From Methanobacteriota archaeon (GTDB taxonomy: Archaea; Thermoplasmatota; E2; DHVEG-1), in NCBI GenBank assembly GCA_026394435.1, contig JAPKYG010000082.1:1-11614 (forward strand): 11,614 nt of DNA, written 5' to 3'. Shown here in pieces: positions 5,535-11,104 of this stretch (its first letter is position 1; every line of letters begins with the position of its first letter). A program made the position numbers and the translations under genes. The notes beneath the pieces are model-generated. The model saw nothing but the letters and a program-made list of their open reading frames with translations. It had not been told where the DNA came from and did no database searches.

Positions 5535-6827
5535 CTATTGGGACAGGAGCCATTTCCAGAGAGGAATAAACTGAATTTCTTTTCCATCTCTTGTTTCTGT
5601 TGCTTCATAATCCCAAGTGATCATCAACAGATTTTTACATCGGAGTTCTTCAGATGCTTTCAGGAGTGCGGTGTATTCTCGTTTATCGATGGTGAGTGGT
5701 TCAGATGCTGCTGTGACTTGAATCAGTTGTTGGATCTTAGGACCCTGTTTGAGGATAAAATCAACTTCCCGTTGTTGATAATCTTTCCAGTAATACAACT
5801 CCATCATGGGATTCGTTGTTTTTTTTCTTAGCAGCTCTATTGCAACCACATTTTCGAGCAATCGTCCAAAATTATCTGAGGTCTCAAATGAGATGGCATT
5901 GATCATTCCTGGATCGATAGAATATACTTTTTTTGCAGAAGCTATTACTTCTTTATATTTAAATGAGAATTTATCTAACAAAAAAAAGAGGTAGGGTTCT
6001 TGGAGATATGAAACATATTTTTTCGAGGTATGGGAGCTTTTTAAATTAAAGTTTTTCTTGATGCTGTTGTAGGTGATATATTTTGAAAAATTTGCAAGTA
6101 AATAATTTGAGATCTCCCGAAGAGTGGTGACGTATTGTATTTTATATCTGCTTATTACGTCTTTCGTAAGAATGGTTGAATAAAGTGTCGTAAGATAATT
6201 TTTTGTAAGATCTTTTTTTTTCAATGCTTCCGGGAAGCCACCATACCGCATGTATTCCTGGAGTTTTTTAATAAGAAGGGATTTTTCTCTTGTGCTATAG
6301 GTCTCTTTTTTTGTGATGGGGAACTGTTCGTATGTTAAAAATTCCGTAAATGAGAATGGAAAAAGTTCCATGCTGAAGTATCGACCAGTGAGGTGTGTTG
6401 CGAGTTCTTTACTAAGAAGTTTTGCGTTACTGCCAGTAATTAGTACATTGAATCCTTGTCGGTGTAATCGATTGACGAATAATTCCCATCCTTCGATGTT
6501 CTGGATTTCGTCAAGGAATATGTAGGTAAATTCTCCGAGTTGTTGGTAGCATGCTTCAAGAACTGTGTTAAGATCTGATGCTTTTAATCCAATGAGGCGT
6601 TCATCATCAAAATTGATATATGCAAAGGTTCTTTTGTTTAGCAGTTGAAATGAGAAGACGGATTTGCCAGATCTTCGAACCCCTGTTACTACTTTTATCA
6701 GGTTGCTCTCCATTGTTTTTTTCCAAGTGTTTAAAGCTTCTCGTTCAATGATGGTTTTTTCATTGTAAATTCTTTGAATGTCTTCTCGTTGATCATTGAG
6801 TATTGCTTGAATTGTTTTTGCATCCAT
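5535..6827 (-). CDS. AAA+ ATPase with DUF4143-type C-terminal domain
   Basis: This belongs to a large, mobile group of archaeal and bacterial ATPases whose function is mostly unknown. With the start used here (ATG at 6825-6827) it has 430 residues. Walker A is GVRRSGKS (49-56), Walker B is YIFLDEIQNIEGWE (102-115), and the sensor region reads ITGSNAKLLSKEL (130-142), followed by LTGRYFSMELFPFSFTEFL, a family signature. The C-terminal half has FGRLLENVVAIELLRK and YYWKDYQQREVDFIL, the DUF4143 nuclease-like core (compare the GxxxENxVxxEL and E-x-D-F motifs). An upstream in-frame ATG at 6900-6902 would add 25 residues. I prefer 6827 because a TATA-like TTTAAAAG lies 27 bases before it and inverted repeats flank that box, so the added stretch is probably promoter DNA. 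It stands alone as a single-gene unit. Confidence 0.9.
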   Translation of the reverse strand: MDAKTIQAILNDQREDIQRIYNEKTIIEREALNTWKKTMESNLIKVVTGVRRSGKSVFSFQLLNKRTFAYINFDDERLIGLKASDLNTVLEACYQQLGEFTYIFLDEIQNIEGWELFVNRLHRQGFNVLITGSNAKLLSKELATHLTGRYFSMELFPFSFTEFLTYEQFPITKKETYSTREKSLLIKKLQEYMRYGGFPEALKKKDLTKNYLTTLYSTILTKDVISRYKIQYVTTLREISNYLLANFSKYITYNSIKKNFNLKSSHTSKKYVSYLQEPYLFFLLDKFSFKYKEVIASAKKVYSIDPGMINAISFETSDNFGRLLENVVAIELLRKKTTNPMMELYYWKDYQQREVDFILKQGPKIQQLIQVTAASEPLTIDKREYTALLKASEELRCKNLLMITWDYEATETRDGKEIQFIPLWKWLLSQ

Positions 6828-6840
6828 GAATATCTGTAAC

Positions 6841-6882
6841 GCAAACTTTCTTTTAAATGTTTGCATTTTTAATGCAAACTTT
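6841..6882. promoter_or_regulatory. Promoter and operator-like repeats of the ATPase gene
   Basis: GTTTGCATT (6859-6867) and AATGCAAAC (6871-6879) form a perfect 9-base inverted repeat around TTT, and a third GCAAAC lies at 6841-6846. GCAAACTTT occurs twice, at 6841 and 6874. Between the half-sites lies minus-strand CATTTAAAAG (6850-6859), a TATA-like box 27 bases before the ATG at 6827. The arrangement suggests a repressed, leaderless promoter. If translation instead began at 6902 this would be coding sequence. Confidence 0.5.
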
Positions 6883-6942
6883 ATGAATTGATCTGGCTTC
6901 ACAGATCTCGCATCGAACTCATAGAAAAATACGATCTGGTGA

Positions 6943-6984
6943 GAAACAGAGTTCTTTTTTCAAGAGATATTACGTTTTCTCTCA
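6943..6984 (+). repeat. Degenerate copy of the DHH 3' coding end (copy E)
   Basis: The 14 codons read ETEFFFQEILRFLS, against KTESFLQEILKFLS at the end of the DHH protein: 10 of 14 identical by hand. The DNA core CAAGAGATATT is shared exactly with the functional gene. The stop codon is lost, the frame running on about 9 codons to a TAG. It lies on the plus strand, 48 bases from the 3' end of pilin 1, and is too short to be a gene. Confidence 0.7.
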
Positions 6985-6998
6985 ATTTCCGTTGAAAC

Positions 6999-7005
6999 AA
7001 AAAAA
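6999..7005 (-). terminator. Poly-T terminator after pilin 1
   Basis: Seven A on the plus strand give a T7 tract (CCTATTTTTTTGTTTC) on the minus strand, about 28 bases past the pilin 1 stop. It is consistent with archaeal T-tract termination. Confidence 0.4.
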
Positions 7006-7032
7006 TAGGAACATATCATTTATTCGAATTGT

Positions 7033-7491
7033 TTAGACGGTTATGGTCCACGATCCAAGTAAGGTGTTCGTTGGGACGAATCTCAAAGACACTTTCACAT
7101 TCCCTGACATCCCTGGATGTGCAGTAAAGTCAAGTTCTACATAATCACCAGCCGCTATATTGGCGGTGGCGTTACTTGTGGATTTTGGTGCATCTAAAGG
7201 GTTGTGGCTAGGATCATACACCCTCCAGTTCACCGTTGTATTATCTGGAATAACTACGATATCCTTCCATTGTATATTCGCACCTGCAGAAGTAATGGTT
7301 ATTCTATTGGTCCCCAAATCTGTTATACAAGCGATGTTCGCTGTTTGGTCTTTTGTTCCTCCGAGCATTCCACTGACGTAGACATAGACTGTTGCTGCAA
7401 TTGCTACTGTTATGGCAACCATTAAAATGACACCAATAACAGCAGATACTGCGTGCTCATCTGCTTGTATAAATTTTCTATTTGCTTTCAT
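7033..7491 (-). CDS. Archaeal type IV pilin, copy 1
   Basis: A pilin-like structural subunit of 152 residues with the archaeal Pilin_N (DUF1628-type) N-terminus. Residues 1-14 are a charged leader (MKANRKFIQADEHA). Then comes VSAVIGVILMVAITVAIAAT and an uninterrupted hydrophobic helix to about residue 42, which would drive filament assembly. Cleavage by the prepilin peptidase is expected near Ala14-Val15; that position is inferred. The remainder is a beta-rich Thr/Asn/Val-rich head ending VPTNTLLGSWTITV, facing outside the cell. It is paralogous to the gene at 8783, with the first 45 codons almost identical in DNA. A shared promoter layout lies upstream (TATA near 7559-7567). It stands alone between DHH-tail copy E and a pilin remnant. 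Confidence 0.9.
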   Translation of the reverse strand: MKANRKFIQADEHAVSAVIGVILMVAITVAIAATVYVYVSGMLGGTKDQTANIACITDLGTNRITITSAGANIQWKDIVVIPDNTTVNWRVYDPSHNPLDAPKSTSNATANIAAGDYVELDFTAHPGMSGNVKVSLRFVPTNTLLGSWTITV

Positions 7492-7556
7492 TTTGCCTAT
7501 TCTCGTTTAACTTGTTTACAAACCTTTTTTTTTATTGAGTCATGTATGACAAAGTT

Positions 7557-7568
7557 GATATTAAACTT
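7557..7568 (-). promoter_or_regulatory. TATA box of pilin 1, matching that of pilin 3
   Basis: Minus-strand AGTTTAATATCA corresponds to AGTTTTTATACC upstream of pilin 3. After both boxes come a TCATA..ATG segment and a run of A before the coding start about 65-70 bases downstream. Conservation between the two paralogs supports a real promoter with a leader of about 45 bases. Confidence 0.45.
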
Positions 7569-7636
7569 TTTTTTCGAAAAATGAAAAATTTTACATAATC
7601 AATCAGGAATCAGTGATATCATCCCGATTTAATCCT

Positions 7637-7686
7637 CCGAAAACGCTTCTTCCCCAAGATCGCTGCTACGTTCGGTAAAAAAGATT
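7637..7686 (+). repeat. Dispersed short repeat, second family, copy 3
   Basis: The stretch begins CCGAAAACGCTTCTTCCCC and runs to AAAAAAGATT. It matches 5397-5446 and 3597-3632 as described for those copies. It is located about 50 bases beyond the 3' end of the truncated pilin remnant at 7738, again next to a minus-strand 3' end. Part of the non-coding stretch 7492-7737, which otherwise holds only the pilin 1 promoter. Confidence 0.5.
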
Positions 7687-7737
7687 TCTCATCTTTGATA
7701 GAAAAAGGAAAATGTATTGGTTTGAAATCGAGATTGT

Positions 7738-7896
7738 TTACAAGGCATCTTGGAACGTGTAAGAATCGCCTATCATTGTATCTGTTGGGTTATATCTAAA
7801 GGTGACGGTCACAGTTCCGGTGAGCGTCTGATCGGTGTCTAAATAAATAGCATCTCCTATCTCATACAATCCATACTGGGGCCGTAGAACTTCCAT
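7738..7896 (-). pseudogene. Truncated pilin remnant: C-terminal segment only
   Basis: On the minus strand a 52-codon frame (ATG at 7894-7896 to TAA at 7738-7740) ends GDAIYLDTDQTLTGTVTVTF, then RYNPTDTMIGDSYTFQDAL. Pilin 2 ends GDTIYLETDQTLTGTVTVTF, then RHNPTNTIMGDAYTFQDVS, so the last 40 or so residues are clearly homologous. Similarity fades upstream of about 7860, and the leader, hydrophobic helix and N-terminal half of a pilin are absent. It cannot make a functional pilin alone. Downstream bases past the stop also resemble those past pilin 2, so a longer segment was duplicated. It could be debris or a sequence donor for recombination. Confidence 0.75.
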
Positions 7897-8011
7897 ATAA
7901 AAGATATAAGGTAAATAAAAGGATGATACTTACTGCGATTCTTATTATATTGGTAAAGTTTTCTTTCCGCTCATAAACCCACATTTTTTTCAGCTCCAAG
8001 TACACTCGCAT
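7862..8011 (-). CDS. Small single-pass membrane ORF, doubtful
   Basis: I do not recognise this frame. From the ATG at 8009-8011 it gives 49 residues beginning MRVYLELKKMWVYERKENF, then a hydrophobic segment IIRIAVSIILLFTLYLLYG and a short tail ending APVWIV. A GTG at 8051-8053 would add 14 residues. It resembles a short basic cytoplasmic segment followed by one membrane helix. Its 3' end overlaps the pilin remnant in another frame. It might be the broken N-terminus of a larger membrane protein fused to pilin debris, or chance. No clear Shine-Dalgarno or conserved motif supports it. Confidence 0.22.
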   Translation of the reverse strand: MRVYLELKKMWVYERKENFTNIIRIAVSIILLFTLYLLYGSSTAPVWIV

Positions 8012-8170
8012 GTTATGTTCTCTCACTGATAGTATATGTAGTTTATCTGTCACAATGTCATAACGGAAAAAAGCATTCGGAGTTGTTACTCAGTTGGTTC
8101 TTTCTTTAAAACCTATCCTTATAACATTGTTTCCCGATGCAAAACCCGGAGCTAACAGAAGAAAAACAGG

Positions 8171-8230
8171 GTTCGAAAAGACAAATCGGAGTCGTTTATA
8201 CGGGAGATATTACTGTTTCTGTCTTCTTAA
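8171..8230 (+). pseudogene. Detached DHH 3' end with frame and stop (copy D)
   Basis: The plus strand reads VRKDKSESFIREILLFLSS and a TAA stop, against VPKEKTESFLQEILKFLS at the end of the DHH protein: 12 of 18 identical by hand. It shares the block gagtcgtttatacg.gagata with copy C, so C and D look closer to each other than either is to the functional gene. In this frame a stop lies a few codons upstream, so it is a fragment. It ends 30 bases before the 3' end of pilin 2 on the opposite strand. Confidence 0.75.
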
Positions 8231-8260
8231 AAGTAAATAAAATGTGGGGATCCAGATTGG

Positions 8261-8674
8261 TTACGAGACATCTTGGAATGTATAGGCGTCACCCATTATC
8301 GTATTTGTTGGGTTATGTCGGAAAGTAACAGTCACCGTTCCAGTAAGCGTTTGATCGGTTTCTAGATATATAGTGTCTCCAGCGCTAACTACCCCGGTTT
8401 TTGTAAGATATGCAAAACCAGTAGCATTGGTAAATGTTATGTTGATATCGTTCCAAATTGCATCAACATCAGCTGAGGCAACCTGAATTGTTTTTTCTGA
8501 TGCAGATGGCGTAAAGGAAATGACAGGGGTTATTTCTTCACCGCCGCCGACCATGCCGGTAAAATAGGCATATGCGACTGCGGCCATGGCTATTGTGATC
8601 GCAACCATGATGATTACTCCGATGACTGCGGAGACAGCGTTTTTGTTTTGATTAAATTCTTTATGTGTTTTCAT
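8261..8674 (-). CDS. Archaeal type IV pilin, copy 2 (divergent)
   Basis: A pilin-like subunit of 137 residues with the start used here. The leader is MKTHKEFNQNKNA, then VSAVIGVIIMVAITIAMAAV and a hydrophobic helix ending near YFTGM; cleavage is expected after Ala13. The head is beta-rich and Thr-rich, ending GTVTVTFRHNPTNTIMGDAY. It is less like the other two pilins than they are like each other, but it is close to the remnant at 7738. Start choice: an upstream ATG at 8693-8695 would add MEETRYI, but the GGAGGAG inside that stretch lies 10-14 bases before the ATG at 8672-8674 and would act as its Shine-Dalgarno. It converges on DHH-tail copy D. Confidence 0.9.
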   Translation of the reverse strand: MKTHKEFNQNKNAVSAVIGVIIMVAITIAMAAVAYAYFTGMVGGGEEITPVISFTPSASEKTIQVASADVDAIWNDINITFTNATGFAYLTKTGVVSAGDTIYLETDQTLTGTVTVTFRHNPTNTIMGDAYTFQDVS

Positions 8675-8738
8675 AATGTATCTTGTCTCCTCCATTTATT
8701 CTTCGATGAAATTTTTGTATATCTTGGGTATTGTTGAA

Positions 8739-8771
8739 AGAGAAAAAAATATAAAAATAAAAGAAGAAAAG
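8739..8771 (-). terminator. T-rich terminator after pilin 3, overlapping the pilin 2 promoter region
   Basis: The minus strand here is TCTTTTCTTCTTTTATTTTT followed by ATATTTTTTTCT, a run of T tracts starting about 12 bases beyond the pilin 3 stop. It is a strong candidate archaeal terminator. TTTTTATATTT within it, or GATATACA at 8716-8723, could be the TATA box of pilin 2, so the 100-odd bases between pilins 2 and 3 probably end one transcript and begin the next. Confidence 0.5.
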
Positions 8772-8782
8772 ATAGGTTGTGT

Positions 8783-9238
8783 TTAAACGTTGATTGTCCA
8801 CGATCCGAGTAGCGAGTTTGTAGGAGTGTATCGTAATGTTATTTTAACGTTAGCTGTTAGAGATCCCATGTTGAGTAGAATATAATCTCCAGCTATTACT
8901 TCCGCAGTCCCACCATATTGAGCGTCCGTTGAATTAAAACTATTCGTTACTCCACCACCAGTAAAAACGCGCCAAGTCGCAGTAGTATTATCCTTTGTAA
9001 TTACTACATCTTTCCATTTTATGTTTGCATCTGCAGTAGCAACCTGTATCTTATTTGATGTTGAATCTGTTGTACAAGCCACATTTGGTGTTTGTGTTTT
9101 TGTTCCACCGATCATTCCACTGACGTAGACATACACTGTTGCTGCAATTGCTACTGTTATGGCAACCATTAAAATGACACCAATAACAGCAGATACTGCG
9201 CGTTCATCTGCTTGTTTAAATTTTCTATTTGCTTTCAT
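8783..9238 (-). CDS. Archaeal type IV pilin, copy 3
   Basis: A pilin-like subunit of 151 residues, close paralog of pilin 1. The leader is MKANRKFKQADERA, then VSAVIGVILMVAITVAIAAT with the hydrophobic helix to about residue 42; cleavage is expected near Ala14-Val15. The head begins GGTKTQTPNVACTTD and ends YTPTNSLLGSWTINV, with two gaps and many changes relative to pilin 1. An ATG three codons upstream (9245-9247) is possible, but the equivalent position in pilin 1 is ATA, so the shared ATG at 9236-9238 is preferred. The Arg before the cleavage site (ERA) is His in pilin 1. It is the first gene left of the divergent region and likely has its own promoter. Confidence 0.9.
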   Translation of the reverse strand: MKANRKFKQADERAVSAVIGVILMVAITVAIAATVYVYVSGMIGGTKTQTPNVACTTDSTSNKIQVATADANIKWKDVVITKDNTTATWRVFTGGGVTNSFNSTDAQYGGTAEVIAGDYILLNMGSLTANVKITLRYTPTNSLLGSWTINV

Positions 9239-9746
9239 TTTTCCCATTCTCTCCTAGCTTTTCTTCAAAGCTTTTTTTATTGAAAGATGCATATGATACT
9301 TGGTATAAAAACTTTTTGAAACACAGATGCGGAATCAATCGCCTCCTTACCCTTCATCTGTTGTCTTTCAAACCGTTTTTATTTTTTTTTCTCTCCACAC
9401 CAAGCACGCTTACGCATACCAATCCTTGCCATCTGTTTTCATTTTCACCATATTTATACTCTCGTAAGAAAAATACAAAAACCGTCAAATCACAAAACGA
9501 TAAAACAACAAACAAAACCCACACACAAAACGAAAAACACTACTCCTTTTGAAAAAGAAAAGCACTCTGTTTCCCAGAATGATCCCCTCTTTGATCCCAT
9601 CTTCGACGCCTGATTATTAAAATAAGTACATCATTTCATCGCTCAACAACGAAACGTTTATTAGAAAATACTTCCTTACCTACTTGTAATAATATTGGGA
9701 TGCAACAACGAATCATTACCATAGAGCATCTTCTACAGAGGATGGG
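9239..9746. other. 508-base divergent intergenic region
   Basis: No gene is supported here. The left 100 bases hold the pilin 3 leader and promoter. The plus strand is then T-rich (about 9330-9400) and switches to A/C-rich from about 9460, the composition of the genes to the right. GAAACGTTTATTAG (9652-9665) is a BRE/TATA-like candidate for the right-hand operon. A 107-residue plus-strand frame (9229-9552) is low-complexity Phe/Ser then Lys/Thr/Asn and appears to be chance. No tRNA or conserved RNA was recognised. Confidence 0.55.
9301..9313 (-). promoter_or_regulatory. TATA box of pilin 3
   Basis: Minus-strand AGTTTTTATACCA, about 70 bases before the ATG at 9238, matches the box upstream of pilin 1 in sequence, position and following context. 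It predicts a leader of about 40 bases. Confidence 0.48.
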
Positions 9747-11099
9747 ATGGGAAAACGTATGCCTCATCAAGAAAAAAGCAACTCAGGCAGGTACAATCAA
9801 CTCACCATACTTTTACCAATCACTGGAACGATTTTCTCAAAAAAACCGGTTCCCGTGGAATCACCAGATGAAAACTCCATTGACTTTCACCTCACCATGA
9901 TTAAAAAAATCGACAGCCTCCTCGCGGAACACGAACCAGAAACCCCGACTCCTGAATCGTTTCACGCACCGCCCATCATCCCTGCACCAGCGCCCACACC
10001 CATCGAACCACGACCACCAATGAACAAAACGCTTTCTCATAGAGAAATCGCATGGGAACCCACCATAGAACCACCTCGAACAATGACGCGAACCATCCCT
10101 GAAGAATTCAAAACCGAACTTACCCTCAACCCTGAATTTAAATTCATAACAAGCCAAGAATTCAAAGACACCATCTTCCGAATAAGACCACCAGCGGAAG
10201 AACGCGTCGAAATCCTTGATCTGAGCAGTCTCGTCGGTGATAATACCACCTTCAAAAAAACCACTAGCCTCACTACTCCAAAAAATCACGCCAAGGAAAA
10301 ACCCCAGACTGAAGACCACCATCACAAAAGAACAGAGGTTATCGATACACGAACACTCAAACAAAAAATATATGAAGACACTTTAAACAACGCAATGAAA
10401 CAAGCCGAACAAAGCGAAAAGAAATCACAACTCTATTATCTTAGCAGCAAAGACAATAGCGATAAAAAACAAAAAAAACTAGAAATCGAACAAACCTACA
10501 TCCCTGTCGACTTCGAAGAACGATCCAAAGAACTCAAAGAACAACAGAACGAAGAAGAAGAACAAAAACAACAACAAGAAGATAAAATACACAAACAACT
10601 CGAACGCGAACACGAAAAACTCGAAAAATTGGAAACCAAAAAAGCAATACTGGAAGAAAAAAAACAAGAGCTCAAACAAAAAGAAAAAAAAGCAGATAAA
10701 AAAGAACTACAGCTCGCAAGAACCAAGCGTGACACAAAAAAACAAGAAAAAGAACAAAAGCGACTCCAACGTCTTGAACTACGACAAGCTCATATCGAGG
10801 AAAAACGACGCAAGAAGGAAGAAAAACGAGCACTCAAAACAAAACAGAAACAACAACACCTCAAAAGCAAAGGAAAAGAAAAACCACAAAAACCAACAAA
10901 ACAAAAAACCGAAAACAAAAGCCTTTTTAAGAAAGAAAAACACCCTACATCACTTGAGCTTGACGAAGACATTAAAAAAGTCCTTCTTATGACCGACACA
11001 CTTCTTGGTGAACTACCTGAGGACGTCATCAACCGATTTACACAATCAGAAGATTTTGAACTCTACGAGAAAGTAATGAATAAATACAAAATAAAGTGA
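9747..11099 (+). CDS. Charged coiled-coil protein of unknown function, in an operon with a pilus-type ATPase
   Basis: I do not recognise a named family. The protein is 450 residues. Residues 1-60 are mixed; 62-95 are rich in Pro (PTPESFHAPPIIPAPAPTPI); 100-240 look soluble and partly ordered. About 245-385 is an extreme Lys/Glu/Gln stretch, predicted long coiled coil or single alpha-helix. The tail (402-450) is different, with a conserved look: LDEDIKKVLLMTDTLLGELP then EDVINRFTQSEDFELYEKVM, resembling a compact helical docking module. There is no signal peptide or membrane segment, so it is probably cytoplasmic. The ATG at 9747 follows GAGGATGGG; M5 and M51 (9897) are alternative starts. The next gene begins 5 bases after its stop. 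A scaffold or adaptor role for the pilus motor is inference from position only. Confidence 0.75.
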   Translation: MGKRMPHQEKSNSGRYNQLTILLPITGTIFSKKPVPVESPDENSIDFHLTMIKKIDSLLAEHEPETPTPESFHAPPIIPAPAPTPIEPRPPMNKTLSHREIAWEPTIEPPRTMTRTIPEEFKTELTLNPEFKFITSQEFKDTIFRIRPPAEERVEILDLSSLVGDNTTFKKTTSLTTPKNHAKEKPQTEDHHHKRTEVIDTRTLKQKIYEDTLNNAMKQAEQSEKKSQLYYLSSKDNSDKKQKKLEIEQTYIPVDFEERSKELKEQQNEEEEQKQQQEDKIHKQLEREHEKLEKLETKKAILEEKKQELKQKEKKADKKELQLARTKRDTKKQEKEQKRLQRLELRQAHIEEKRRKKEEKRALKTKQKQQHLKSKGKEKPQKPTKQKTENKSLFKKEKHPTSLELDEDIKKVLLMTDTLLGELPEDVINRFTQSEDFELYEKVMNKYKIK

Positions 11100-11104
11100 G
11101 AACC

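Noticed and set aside
8137..8328. 63-residue plus-strand frame over copy D
   Set aside because: The frame does not match the DHH-related frame of the fragment and runs antisense into pilin 2.
3562..9238. Insertion sequence or integrase explaining the repeats
   Set aside because: No transposase, recombinase or terminal inverted repeats were found in any frame, so mobility is only inferred.
9229..9552. 107-residue plus-strand frame in the divergent region
   Set aside because: Low-complexity Phe/Ser then Lys/Thr/Asn, overlaps the start of pilin 3 and its promoter, no Shine-Dalgarno and no recognisable domain.
9700..9900. 66-residue frame overlapping the start of the coiled-coil gene
   Set aside because: Different frame from the long open frame, ends inside it, and shows no domain; the long frame continues with coherent composition.
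10479..11032. Phe/Ser-rich minus-strand frames opposite the coiled-coil gene
   Set aside because: Antisense shadows of Lys/Glu codons; composition explains them fully.
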